A stretch of 64,000 nucleotides of DNA, taken from Marinobacter qingdaonensis (GTDB lineage Bacteria; Pseudomonadota; Gammaproteobacteria; Pseudomonadales; Oleiphilaceae). Positions within the stretch are counted from its first letter, which is position 1, and each line of letters begins with the position of its first letter. Below, piece by piece: positions 24,376 through 32,790 of the stretch. The position numbers and the translations under genes are program-made. The notes below the pieces were generated by a model. That model was not told the origin of the DNA and searched no databases. It worked only from the letters and a program-made list of their open reading frames with translations. The stretch spans positions 620,001 to 684,000 of the forward strand of contig NZ_JAYDCJ010000003.1 of NCBI RefSeq assembly GCF_034555935.1. The letters are read 5' to 3'.

Positions 24376-26517
24376 TCAGAAGGTGTAAGACACCGATGCC
24401 TCCACCGTGCGCTCCTCGCCAAACCAGCAGTTATTGGCGTCAAAGCAGCTGTAGTAGCGCTCGTCGGTGAGGTTGTTCACCGACAAGCCCAGTTCCGTGC
24501 CCCTCAGGGTGTGCGACAGCTGCCCCAGGCTGTAGCGGAAGGCGACGTCGATCAGGGTGGCGTCCGGCACCTGGCCGTCGTTGGTGGCGGCGTCGTACTC
24601 CGCCTCGCCGATGTAGCGTACCCCAAGACCGGCCACCAGGCCGTTCAGCGGGCCCTCGTAGAAGCCGTAGTCGGCCCAGGCCGAGACCAGCTGTTCCGGC
24701 ACCCAGACCGGGGTCTGGCCTTCCAGCCCGGAGTTGTCCTTCGTCACTTCCACATCCTGATAGGTGTAGCTCAGGGTCATCAGCAGGCTGTCGATCGGCT
24801 GGGCCTGGGCTTCCAGTTCCACGCCCCGGGAGCGGACCTCGCCGGCCTGGACCTTGTCATAGGGGCCGCCGTTCGGATCCCGGGTCGGCACGTTTTCCTT
24901 GGTGATCTGGAACAGCGCCAGGTTGGCGGTGGTGCGGCCGGTCGGGGCCTGGTACTTCACGCCCAGTTCGTACTGCTCGCCCTCGGACGGGTCGAACTCG
25001 TTGCCGTTGCGGTCGGATCCGGTCTGCGGCTCAAAGCTCTCGGCGTAGTTGAGGTAGGGGGAGAAACCGTTGCCGGCCCGGTACATGACCCCGGCGCGGG
25101 TGGACACGTTGTCCTGTTCCAGTTTGCGGTCGATCTGGGCGCCGTACTGCCGGCCTGTTTCCTCGCCGGTGTAGTCGTCCCAGCGGACCCCGCCCAGCAG
25201 CACCAAGCGGTCGATCTCCACCTGGTCCTGCAGATAAATCCCGAGCTGCTTCTTCCGGATGTTGAAGTCCGAGGAGTAGGCGGTGTCGGTGATGTCGATG
25301 CTGTCCCGGGTGATCTGATAGTGATTCGGGTTGAACAGGTCGATGGACGGGGCGCCGCTGCCGAACGAGGTGTCCTCGTACTTCACGTCGGAATCCAGGC
25401 TCAGGTAATCCACCCCCACCAGCAGGTTGTGGCGGGCCCGACCGGTCTGGAACCGACCGGAGAACTGGTTATCCACCGTAAAGCCGTTGGTGGTCTCGTC
25501 GGTCAGGTAGGCCTCCCGGCTCAGGGTCCGGCCGTCGGCGGCCAGGCCGGTGCCGTAGGTGTTGGTCTGGAACACCTCGGCGTCGGTGTAGCGGAAGTTC
25601 TGCAGGAAGGTCCAGTTGTCGTTGATGTTGTGGTTGACCTTGTAGCCGGCCAGCAACACTTCCTTGTCGAACTCGTTCCAGTTGGCGTCCCCGGAGAAGG
25701 CGTCCTGGGGCAGCTTGCCGTTGGGGTTGGCCAGGAACAGGCCGGAGGCGGGCAGGGTGGTGTAGATGCCGCTCTCCGGGTCTTTCTGGTAATAGACGTT
25801 GACGTTCACCAGGGTGTCTTCGGTTACCTGCCAGTCGACCGAGGGCGCGATCATGTGGCGCTCCTCCTCGGAGGTTTCGGCCTGGCCGTCCCGGCTGCGG
25901 GTCAGGCCCACCAGGCTGTAGGACAGATCCGAGTCGCCCAGCTGGCCGCGGCTTTCCACCGAGGCTTCCTTCAGGTCCCGGGAGCCACCGGCGATCTCGA
26001 CCCGGTTGAAGCTGTCGGTGGACGGCTGCTTGCCGATCAGGTTGACCATGCCACCCGGCGGCATGGCGCCATACAGGGTGGAGGTGGGGCCCCGGAAGAC
26101 CTCGACCTGCTCCACGGCCAGCAGGTCGATCTGCGGCTGCAGGTTCCAGTCGTTGTACAGCAGCTGCAGGCCATCGTAGAAGTTCTGGTAATTGATGAAG
26201 CCGCGGATGCTGAACAGGTCCAGGCGGCCGACCGCGCCGCCGCGCAGTTCGGTGTTCACCCCCGGGGCGTAGCGCAGGGCCGCGGCCACCGAGTCGGCAT
26301 CGCGCATTTCCAGCGCCTGGCGGTCCAGCACCGAGATACTCTGGGGCGTATCTTGGGGATCCAGCGCGGTCTTGGTGGCGGTGTTGCGGTAGGTTTCGCC
26401 GTACACCGTGAGTTCGCCCAGGGCGACCGGGTCGTTGCTGTTGGCGTGGGCCATCTGGCTGATGGCGGCGCTCACAGCCAGAGTGAGCACTGACTGGGTA
26501 ATGCGGGATGGGTGCAT
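24376..26517 (-). CDS. TonB-dependent siderophore receptor
   Basis: This 713-residue outer-membrane receptor has a signal peptide (about residues 1-25), an N-terminal plug with DPQDTPQSISVLDRQ and IRGFINYQNFYDG, and the GPTSTLYGAMPPGGMVNLI segment of siderophore (FhuA/FpvA-type) receptors. A 22-strand barrel ends in SYTF. The C-terminal YYSCFDANNCWFGEERTV region is typical of hydroxamate-type receptors. No TonB-box sensor extension for an anti-sigma factor is seen. A Fur-like site lies just upstream and the AraC regulator gene lies upstream on the same strand, so iron-limited expression with siderophore-responsive activation is likely. The ligand is unknown. Confidence 0.93.
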   Translation of the reverse strand: MHPSRITQSVLTLAVSAAISQMAHANSNDPVALGELTVYGETYRNTATKTALDPQDTPQSISVLDRQALEMRDADSVAAALRYAPGVNTELRGGAVGRLDLFSIRGFINYQNFYDGLQLLYNDWNLQPQIDLLAVEQVEVFRGPTSTLYGAMPPGGMVNLIGKQPSTDSFNRVEIAGGSRDLKEASVESRGQLGDSDLSYSLVGLTRSRDGQAETSEEERHMIAPSVDWQVTEDTLVNVNVYYQKDPESGIYTTLPASGLFLANPNGKLPQDAFSGDANWNEFDKEVLLAGYKVNHNINDNWTFLQNFRYTDAEVFQTNTYGTGLAADGRTLSREAYLTDETTNGFTVDNQFSGRFQTGRARHNLLVGVDYLSLDSDVKYEDTSFGSGAPSIDLFNPNHYQITRDSIDITDTAYSSDFNIRKKQLGIYLQDQVEIDRLVLLGGVRWDDYTGEETGRQYGAQIDRKLEQDNVSTRAGVMYRAGNGFSPYLNYAESFEPQTGSDRNGNEFDPSEGEQYELGVKYQAPTGRTTANLALFQITKENVPTRDPNGGPYDKVQAGEVRSRGVELEAQAQPIDSLLMTLSYTYQDVEVTKDNSGLEGQTPVWVPEQLVSAWADYGFYEGPLNGLVAGLGVRYIGEAEYDAATNDGQVPDATLIDVAFRYSLGQLSHTLRGTELGLSVNNLTDERYYSCFDANNCWFGEERTVEASVSYTF

Positions 26518-26545
26518 GTGGAGCCTGCTAAATGGGAAAATGAGT

Positions 26546-26570
26546 TAATTGCGAATCATTCCCATTATAA
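26546..26570 (-). promoter_or_regulatory. Fur-like site upstream of the TonB receptor
   Basis: Read on the minus strand the stretch is TTATAATGGGAATGATTCGC followed by AATTA, close to the GATAATGATTATC-type Fur consensus with the GAATGATTCGCA core common in pseudomonads. It lies about 30-55 bp upstream of the receptor start, where repression by Fe-Fur would act. Confidence 0.55.
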
Positions 26571-26589
26571 GGATTGCGCGGGCCGGAAC

Positions 26590-27501
26590 TTAACCGATTG
26601 GTGCATGACGGGCAATTACTGGCTCGTTGAGGGTGACCGGAATCCAGTACTCCATGGCCACCTCCGGCGCTAGCGGATCGAACCCCGGTGGGTAGATCTC
26701 CAGATCGTAGCCGTAGAGGGCCTGGCAGCCGGCGTGGGGCAGCCAGGCGGTGAAAAACCACTTGAGGATGTCCGGCAGCGAGGTGATCGGGCCTCGAAAC
26801 GAGATCACCGCGTAATTCTGCGCCGGCACCTGCAGGCGGTCCGGTCCCAGTGCCTCGGAGGGCGCCTCGGTCTGGTACCCGGCCAGGTAGGTGAAGTCGG
26901 AGCCGGAACGGTGGCGCAGGTCCAGGACCCCGATGCGCGGCCCCGGTGTGCCCGGGCTCTGGCCCAGGGTTTTCCACAGCTGGGGGACCTTGGTGTCGAA
27001 ATCCGGTCGGGCCGAGAACAGGCCACGCACCCGTCCGGCCTGGCCGGCCACCGTGAAGGCTGGCTTCGAGTCCAGGCGAATGCGCGGTATCCGGGCTTTC
27101 AGGTGATCCGGCGGCAGCAGTTCCGGGTCCAGGCACAGCGGCGTGTTCAGCAGGCAGGGCAGGCCCCGGCGTCGGTACTGCGCCGGCGGGCAGCCAAAAT
27201 GTTGCTTGAAACTCCGGGTGAAGCTGATGTCCGAGCCGAAGCCGCAGGCCAGGCCGATGTCGATGATGCGCTGGTCGGTGAACAGCAGTAGTTCCGCCGC
27301 CAGGCTCAATTTCAGTTCGCGCACGTACTGGCCGAGCGATTGTCCGGCCTGGTCGGCGAACACCCGGTTGAACTGCCACCGGGACCAGCCGGCCATGCTG
27401 GCCAGGCGGGCGACCGCCATGGGTTTGTCGAGGTTGAGATGAACGTAGTTCAGAACCTCGCCAATGCGTACCAACTGCGTCTGGTGGTCGGGGCGGGGCA
27501 T
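26590..27501 (-). CDS. AraC-family regulator with GyrI-like effector domain
   Basis: This 303-residue protein has an N-terminal pair of helix-turn-helix motifs (about residues 12-110), including MAVARLASMAGWSRWQFNRV and the IGLACGFGSDISFTRSFKQ second motif. It is followed by a C-terminal domain of about 150 residues resembling the GyrI-like (Rob/SoxS-partner type) ligand-binding fold. The HTH-first arrangement matches Rob rather than classical AraC. It lies 72 bp upstream of the TonB receptor on the same strand, and its own promoter region has a Fur-like site. It is probably the siderophore-responsive activator of the receptor, by analogy with PchR; that link is inferred from position. Confidence 0.85.
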   Translation of the reverse strand: MPRPDHQTQLVRIGEVLNYVHLNLDKPMAVARLASMAGWSRWQFNRVFADQAGQSLGQYVRELKLSLAAELLLFTDQRIIDIGLACGFGSDISFTRSFKQHFGCPPAQYRRRGLPCLLNTPLCLDPELLPPDHLKARIPRIRLDSKPAFTVAGQAGRVRGLFSARPDFDTKVPQLWKTLGQSPGTPGPRIGVLDLRHRSGSDFTYLAGYQTEAPSEALGPDRLQVPAQNYAVISFRGPITSLPDILKWFFTAWLPHAGCQALYGYDLEIYPPGFDPLAPEVAMEYWIPVTLNEPVIARHAPIG

Positions 27502-27561
27502 GGGATCTCCAGTCGGACCGGGCGTGGGGTGCCAGACCGGATACTATGCCTTACCAGATGT

Positions 27562-27582
27562 TAATGCAAACCAATATCATTT
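27562..27582 (-). promoter_or_regulatory. Fur-like site upstream of the AraC regulator
   Basis: The plus strand reads TAATGCAAACCAATATCATTT, with AATG...CATT half-sites around an AT-rich centre. It shares ATGTTAATGC with the site upstream of the second receptor (35773). It lies about 60-80 bp upstream of the AraC-type gene and overlaps the badR stop codon. Confidence 0.4.
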
Positions 27583-28041
27583 AGGGGGCGTCTCGAGCGA
27601 CACCCCGTTCAGGTCGTTCTGCAGTTTCTTCAGCAGGTGCAACAGGCTCACCCCGTCATCAAAGCTCATGCCCTGCAGGGCTTGCTGGTAGAACTCGGCG
27701 ATGGTGGCTTGCAGGGTCTGCCAGAAGGCCCGACCGCTGTCGGTCAGGATCACCAATCGGGCCCGGCGGTCCTGGGGATCGGGCACCCGCTGCACGTGGC
27801 CGTCCCGTTCCATGCGCTTGAGCACGCCGTCGAGGTTCTGCCGGCTCACGTACAGGTATTCCTTGAGCTGGTTGAACGAGGTGCCCTGCTCGAAGCCTTC
27901 CCGGGACAGGGCACCCAGCACCGCCCACTGCACGGCACTGATGCCCATTTCATTCTGCACCTGCCGCTGCAGGATGTTGCCGGTCTGGAACAGCCGGAAA
28001 AACAGCCGGTTCGGAATGCCGCCGGATTCGTTGACGATCAT
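27577..28041 (-). CDS. badR: MarR-family regulator, probable BadR
   Basis: This 154-residue winged-helix protein has the MarR core (about residues 30-130) with LKEYLYVSRQNLDGVLKRME as recognition helix and the DRRARLVILTDSGR wing. I chose ATG 28041 (MIVNESGG) rather than a longer frame at 28125 because AGGAG lies 6-10 bases before it and the upstream 28 codons look unstructured. It is the last gene of the aliA-badH-badI-aliB set. In Rhodopseudomonas palustris the MarR-type BadR represses the same genes and is released by 2-ketocyclohexanecarboxyl-CoA. That role is assigned here from family and context. Confidence 0.82.
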   Translation of the reverse strand: MIVNESGGIPNRLFFRLFQTGNILQRQVQNEMGISAVQWAVLGALSREGFEQGTSFNQLKEYLYVSRQNLDGVLKRMERDGHVQRVPDPQDRRARLVILTDSGRAFWQTLQATIAEFYQQALQGMSFDDGVSLLHLLKKLQNDLNGVSLETPPK

Positions 28042-28121
28042 CTGCGCTCCTGTCGGTTCAACGGCGGGCGCGGGCCAGCCGTCGGCGTGAGCGTCCCCCA
28101 TCGTCACGGACCGGGCGCTGC

Positions 28122-29261
28122 TCACTTGGGTAAGTACTCGCGGGCGATGATGTTCTTCATGATCTGCGCGGTGCCGTCACCGATCTGCAGGCCGAGCACA
28201 TCGCGCAGGCGCTGGGCAAACGGCAGGTCTTCGCCCCAGCCGGTGTGGCCGTGGGCCAGCAGGCATTGCTTGACCACGTCGAACGCGAGTTTGGGGCCCC
28301 ACCACTTGTTCATGGCCGCTTCGGCGTTGTGGGGCAGATTGTTATCCTTGAGCCAGAGTGCATGGTAGCACTGCAGGCGGGCGGCATGAACGTAGGTCTG
28401 GTATTCCGCCAGCGGGTGGGTCAGGCCCTGGAACGCAGACAGGTGCTGGCCGAAGGCGCTGCGCTCGGTCAGCCACTGCCAGGTTTCATCGAGCGACTGC
28501 TGGGCCACCGCCAGGCACTGCAGGCCGATCAGCGCGCGGCTGTAGTCGAAGCCCTGCATCACCTGCTTGAAGCCCTTGCCCTCGTCGCCCATGCGGTGGC
28601 TGGCGGGCACTTCGACGTTGTCGAAAAAGATCGAGCCGCGGCCGATGGCGCGCTGGCCGTTGTCCTCGAACCGGGTGGTGGTGATGCCCGGGCTGTCCAT
28701 GGGTACCAGGAACGCGCTGATGCCGGAGGCACGCTGTTCCACCGTGCCGGTGCGGGCGAAGACCACGGCCACGTCCGCCTGATCGGCCATGGAGATGGAG
28801 GTTTTCTCGCCGTTCAGGACGTAGACATCGCCCTGTTTCTCGGCTTTCAGGCGTAGATTGGCGGCGTCGGAGCCGCCGTGGGGCTCGGTCAGGGCAATGC
28901 AGGCCACCTTCTGGCCGGTGGTCATGGCGTGCAGCCACTCCTTCGCCAGCTCCGGTTCGGCGTGGCTGGCGATGATCTGGCCATTGAGGGAGGCCAGCAG
29001 GGGAATGTAGCCAACGTTGAAATCGCCCTTGGCGATCTCCTCGATGATCAGGCCGCTGGTGACGCAGTCCATGCCGCTGCCACCGAAGGCTTCCGGCAGC
29101 TCGCCACCGAGCAGGCCCATCTCGCCGAGTTGGCGGATGACCGATTTTTCGATGATCCCTTCCTGGTCCCGCGTGCGGTAACCGGGTGCAAGCACCTCGG
29201 CACTGAAGCGAGCCACAACCTCGCGGATCGCGTTTTGTTCTTCGTTGAAGGCGAAATTCAT
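28122..29261 (-). CDS. aliB: Cyclohexanecarboxyl-CoA dehydrogenase (acyl-CoA dehydrogenase family)
   Basis: This 379-residue FAD enzyme would oxidise cyclohexanecarboxyl-CoA to cyclohex-1-ene-1-carboxyl-CoA, passing electrons to ETF. Acyl-CoA dehydrogenase signatures are visible: IALTEPHGGSDAANLR near residue 120 and GDGTAQIMKNIIAREY at the C-terminus. The usual catalytic glutamate of this last motif (YEGTSQI in typical members) is Asp362 here. An Asp base is, as far as I recall, reported for cyclohexanecarboxyl-CoA dehydrogenases, which supports the specific call. It lies between badI and badR; an intercistronic hairpin (29288-29308, CCGGTGGC/GCCACCGG) separates it from badI. Confidence 0.85.
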   Translation of the reverse strand: MNFAFNEEQNAIREVVARFSAEVLAPGYRTRDQEGIIEKSVIRQLGEMGLLGGELPEAFGGSGMDCVTSGLIIEEIAKGDFNVGYIPLLASLNGQIIASHAEPELAKEWLHAMTTGQKVACIALTEPHGGSDAANLRLKAEKQGDVYVLNGEKTSISMADQADVAVVFARTGTVEQRASGISAFLVPMDSPGITTTRFEDNGQRAIGRGSIFFDNVEVPASHRMGDEGKGFKQVMQGFDYSRALIGLQCLAVAQQSLDETWQWLTERSAFGQHLSAFQGLTHPLAEYQTYVHAARLQCYHALWLKDNNLPHNAEAAMNKWWGPKLAFDVVKQCLLAHGHTGWGEDLPFAQRLRDVLGLQIGDGTAQIMKNIIAREYLPK

Positions 29262-29318
29262 GGGGTTCTCCGGGCGTTGTCCGTGACCCGGTGGCGCGCG
29301 GCCACCGGATCGATCCGC

Positions 29319-30101
29319 TTACTTGTAGAATTTCCGGAAGTCCGGCTTGCGCTTTTCCTTGAAGGCATTGACGCCTTCTTTGGACTCGTCCGTGTCGTAG
29401 TACAGGCTCAGGGCCTGCATACCCAAGGCGCCAATGCCGGCAATGTTATCGCTGTCGGCGTTGAATGAGCGCTTGGCGATGGACAGCGCGGTCGGGCTCT
29501 TCTCGAGGATTTCCTCACACCACTTCTGCACTTCCTCGTCGAGCTGGTCGGGCGGCACCACCGCGTTCACCAGGCCCCACTCCAGCGCCTGCTGGGCCGA
29601 GTACTTGCGACACAGGTACCAGATTTCCCGGGCCCGTTTCTCACCCACCACCCGGGCCAGGTAGGCGGTGCCGAAACCGGGATCCACCGAGCCGACCTTG
29701 GGGCCGACCTGGCCGAAGATGGCGGTTTCCGAGGCGATGCTCAGGTCGCAGATCACGTGCAGGACATGACCGCCGCCGATGGCGAAGCCATTGACCCGGG
29801 CGATCACCGGCTTGGGGACCTCGCGGATGGTGCGCTGCAGCTCCTCCACCGGCAGCCCGATCAGGCCGCGGCCGTCGTACTGGCCTTCGTGGGCGCCCTG
29901 GTCACCGCCGGTGCAGAAGGCTTTGTCACCGGCGCCGGTGAATACGATCACGCCGATGTCCTTGTTCCAGCCGGCGCGGTTGAAGGCGTCCAGCAGCTCC
30001 ATGCAGGTCTGGCCGCGGAAGGCGTTGTAACGGTCCGGCCGATTGATGGTGATGGTGGCGACGCCGTTGTTCTCTTCGTACAAGATGTCTTCGTAATTCA
30101 T
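29319..30101 (-). CDS. badI: 2-ketocyclohexanecarboxyl-CoA hydrolase (ring opening)
   Basis: This crotonase-fold enzyme hydrolyses 2-ketocyclohexane-1-carboxyl-CoA to pimelyl-CoA, the ring-cleaving step. The start is ATG 30101 (MNYEDILYEE), giving 260 residues, the length known for R. palustris BadI. A longer in-frame start upstream lacks support, and AGGAGA precedes this ATG. Visible motifs are TGAGDKAFCTGGDQ, the oxyanion segment NGFAIGGGHVLHVICDL and PKVGSVDPGFGTAYLARVVG, which resembles MenB/BadI rather than ordinary enoyl-CoA hydratases. It lies between badH and aliB. Confidence 0.88.
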   Translation of the reverse strand: MNYEDILYEENNGVATITINRPDRYNAFRGQTCMELLDAFNRAGWNKDIGVIVFTGAGDKAFCTGGDQGAHEGQYDGRGLIGLPVEELQRTIREVPKPVIARVNGFAIGGGHVLHVICDLSIASETAIFGQVGPKVGSVDPGFGTAYLARVVGEKRAREIWYLCRKYSAQQALEWGLVNAVVPPDQLDEEVQKWCEEILEKSPTALSIAKRSFNADSDNIAGIGALGMQALSLYYDTDESKEGVNAFKEKRKPDFRKFYK

Positions 30102-30133
30102 GATGCGTTCTCCTAAATCGTGTAACTGGTCGC

Positions 30134-30901
30134 TTAGCCGGCCATGGTCAGGCCGCCGGACACACTGATGACCTGGCCGGTGATGAAGTTGGCGTCGTCG
30201 CTGGCGAGCAGGGCGACAATGCCCGGGTAGTCCTCCGGCTGCGCCAGCCGCTTCATGGGCACGGCGTTGCGGAAGGCTTCCAGCAGTTTTTCCGGGTTCG
30301 GCGCGGTCTCGGCCACGCCCTTGAGCAGGGCGGTGTCGGTGGGGCCGGGGCAGACCACGTTCAGGCACACGTTCTTGGTCGCCAGCTCCCGGGCCACGGT
30401 CTTGCTGAAGCCGACCAGGCCGGCCTTGCAGGCGGCGTACACCGACTCCCCGGAGGAGCCGACCCGGGCCGCGTCGGAGGCGATGTTGATGACCTTGCCG
30501 CCGCCGGCGGCAACCATCTTGGGCAGCACCAGGTGGTGCATGTTCAGGGCGCCGGTCAGGTTCACGGCGATCAACTGCTGCCAGAGGCCGGGCTCGGTTT
30601 TCAGGAACGGCATGAAGCGGTCGAAGCCGGCGTTGTTAACCAGCACCCGGGGCACACCCAGGTCGGTCTCGATGGCCGCCAGGGTCTCGGCGATGGCGTT
30701 GTAGTCGGTAATGTCCGCGGCGTAGGCCCGGGCGCTGCCGCCGGCCTCCAGGATCAGTTCGACCGTGGCCGCGGCCGCCTCCGGATCCCGGTCCAGGACC
30801 GCGACCCGGCTGCCTTCCTCGCCGAAGCGCCGGCAGATGGCGCGGCCGATGCCGCCGCCGCCGCCGGTAACAATCACAGTGGTTTCGTTAAGGCCTTTCA
30901 T
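30134..30901 (-). CDS. badH: 2-hydroxycyclohexanecarboxyl-CoA dehydrogenase (SDR)
   Basis: This 255-residue short-chain dehydrogenase oxidises 2-hydroxycyclohexanecarboxyl-CoA to the 2-keto compound with NAD. The TGGGGGIGRA cofactor loop is at residues 12-21, NNAG near 90, and the catalytic Ser-Tyr-Lys set is present (INIASDAARVG and YAACKAG). The start is ATG 30901 with GAGGAG 9 bases upstream; the frame extends further but lacks a ribosome site. It lies 32 bp downstream of aliA and 32 bp upstream of badI. Confidence 0.88.
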   Translation of the reverse strand: MKGLNETTVIVTGGGGGIGRAICRRFGEEGSRVAVLDRDPEAAAATVELILEAGGSARAYAADITDYNAIAETLAAIETDLGVPRVLVNNAGFDRFMPFLKTEPGLWQQLIAVNLTGALNMHHLVLPKMVAAGGGKVINIASDAARVGSSGESVYAACKAGLVGFSKTVARELATKNVCLNVVCPGPTDTALLKGVAETAPNPEKLLEAFRNAVPMKRLAQPEDYPGIVALLASDDANFITGQVISVSGGLTMAG

Positions 30902-30933
30902 AGGGCTTGCTCCTCTGTCGATGATGGATGGGC

Positions 30934-32598
30934 TCAGGCGCGCTTGGCCGGTTCCAGCCGGATCGCCTTGGCCTGCTCCCGCAGCTTGAACTTCTGGATC
31001 TTGCCGGAGGCGGTGCGGGGCATGGCGTCGATCACCTCCAGGTACTCCGGCAGGTAGTTCTTGGACAGTTGCTGCTCGGTCAGATAGCGGGTGACCTGCG
31101 CCAGGTCCAGGCCGGTGGCGGCCTCGTCCAGGGTGACGTAGGCGCACAGTCGCTCGCCCAGGCGCTCGTCCGGGCAGCCCACCAGGGCAACGTCGGCGAC
31201 TCCGGGCAGCTGGTAGAGCAGGTTTTCCACCTCCACCACCGGGATGTTCTCGCCGCCGCGAATCACCACGTCCTTGGTGCGCCCGGTGATGCGGATGTAA
31301 CCGTCGGCGTCCATGCGGGCGAGGTCGCCGGTACCGAACCAGCCCTCGGCATCCACGCCGTAGAGTTCCGGTCGCTTCAGATAGCCCACGAACAGGCTGG
31401 CACCGCGCATCAGCAGATTGCCTTCCTCACCCGCCGGCAGTGGCTGGCCTTGGTAATCGGCGACGCGCACCTCGACCCAGGGCAGGGCCTTGCCGTCGGA
31501 CTGGCTGGCGCGCTCGGCCGGGTCGTCCGGGCAAGTCATGGTGACGGCGCCGTTCTCGGTCATGCCCCAGGCGGACACGATGGTGGCCTTCAGCACCTTG
31601 CCGGCCTGTTCGACCACGGCGGTGGGAATGGGCGCGCCGGCGGACACGAAGATGCGCAGGGAATCCAGCTCGCCCTCGTGCCGAGGTGCGGTTTTGACCA
31701 GGTCGGCCAAGAACGGGGTCGCCGCCATGGTGAAGGCGGGCTGCTCCGCGGCAATCACCCGGCACACGAACTCGGCGTCCCAGATGTCCTGCAGGATGGC
31801 GGTGGTACCCAGGTACACCGGCATCATGATGCCGTACAGGAACCCGGTCTGGTGCGCCAGGGGCGAGGCCATCAGCACCCGGTCAGCGCCGCTCAGGCCC
31901 AGGCGCTCGGCGTAGGGGCGGACGTTGGCGAACAGGGTGTTGGAGGTGTGCATGACCCCCTTGGGCTCACCGGTGGTGCCGGAGGTGTAGAGGATCTGGA
32001 TCACCGCATCCGGGCCGGGTTTGCGCTCGGCAAACAGCCGGTCGGTGTCGGTGGACTCTTCCCAGGCCGGTTCCAGCAGCCGAGCCTCGAAGCTGCGCTC
32101 TCCGGCGCCCTCGATCACCAGCAGGGTGGCCAGCTCCGGCAGTTCCGGCAGCAGACGCTCCAGCATCGCCTCGTAGTCGAAGCCCCGGAACACCTTGGGA
32201 ATCACCAGCAGCTTGGCCTCGTTGTGGTGCAGCATGAAGCGCAGTTCCCGCTCCCGGAAAATCGGCATCAGCGGATTCAGGATGGCGCCGATGCGCATGC
32301 AGGCCAGGTGCAGGGCGGTGGTCTGCCACCAGTTCGGCAACTGGCAGGCCACCACGTCGCCCGCCTCGATGCCGAGGGCAGCCAGGCCGGCGGCCATGCG
32401 GGTAACCCGCTGGTTGAGTTCGCGGTAGCTGAGGCGGGTGTGGGCGTCGTCGGTGACCCGATAGGCCACGATGGCGTCCCGGTCCGGGGTGGCGGCGACG
32501 GCGTCGTCCAGGTAATCGGTGATGATCCGGTCGTTCCAGGCGCCGCTCTCAAGCATGGCGGCGCGGCGTTCCGGCGAGATGGTGGTGCCAGTTTCCAT
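30934..32598 (-). CDS. aliA: Cyclohexanecarboxylate-CoA ligase
   Basis: This 554-residue ANL-superfamily ligase activates cyclohexanecarboxylate to its CoA thioester with ATP. Motifs seen are YTSGTTGEPKG (AMP-binding P-loop, near residue 195), GMTENGA, WFGTGDLARMD and the C-terminal GRTKDVVIRGGENI and ASGKIQKF with the catalytic lysine. I prefer ATG 32598 because AACAGG lies 8 bases upstream; a GTG three codons earlier overlaps that site. It is the first gene of the aliA-badH-badI-aliB-badR unit, divergent from badK. Confidence 0.85.
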   Translation of the reverse strand: METGTTISPERRAAMLESGAWNDRIITDYLDDAVAATPDRDAIVAYRVTDDAHTRLSYRELNQRVTRMAAGLAALGIEAGDVVACQLPNWWQTTALHLACMRIGAILNPLMPIFRERELRFMLHHNEAKLLVIPKVFRGFDYEAMLERLLPELPELATLLVIEGAGERSFEARLLEPAWEESTDTDRLFAERKPGPDAVIQILYTSGTTGEPKGVMHTSNTLFANVRPYAERLGLSGADRVLMASPLAHQTGFLYGIMMPVYLGTTAILQDIWDAEFVCRVIAAEQPAFTMAATPFLADLVKTAPRHEGELDSLRIFVSAGAPIPTAVVEQAGKVLKATIVSAWGMTENGAVTMTCPDDPAERASQSDGKALPWVEVRVADYQGQPLPAGEEGNLLMRGASLFVGYLKRPELYGVDAEGWFGTGDLARMDADGYIRITGRTKDVVIRGGENIPVVEVENLLYQLPGVADVALVGCPDERLGERLCAYVTLDEAATGLDLAQVTRYLTEQQLSKNYLPEYLEVIDAMPRTASGKIQKFKLREQAKAIRLEPAKRA

Positions 32599-32649
32599 AG
32601 GGTTCACCTGTTGTTCTCGGTTTTGTTGGTGGCGGTCTGGCCAGGACAG

Positions 32650-32790
32650 ACCGATAGGGTTTATTCAACATAGAGGCACTCAGGATAATGTGTCAACATA
32701 TTGCTTTATATTTTTCTGTTCGGTTAACTTGGTCTATGCTTTATCGGTCTTTTAAGGCTGAATAAAAACAAATATGCTTGGGAGGTTTTT
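32650..32790. promoter_or_regulatory. Divergent aliA/badK promoter region with repeats
   Basis: This AT-rich stretch lies between two divergent transcription units. On the minus strand TTGACA (32691-32696) and TATGTT (32667-32672) with an 18-bp spacer form a plausible promoter for aliA. TCAACATA occurs twice (32665-32672 and 32693-32700), overlapping the two promoter boxes. TTTATTCA (32660-32667) and TGAATAAA (32759-32766) form an inverted pair 91 bp apart. These are candidate BadR operator elements. The badK Shine-Dalgarno GGGAGG is at 32780-32785. Confidence 0.5.
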
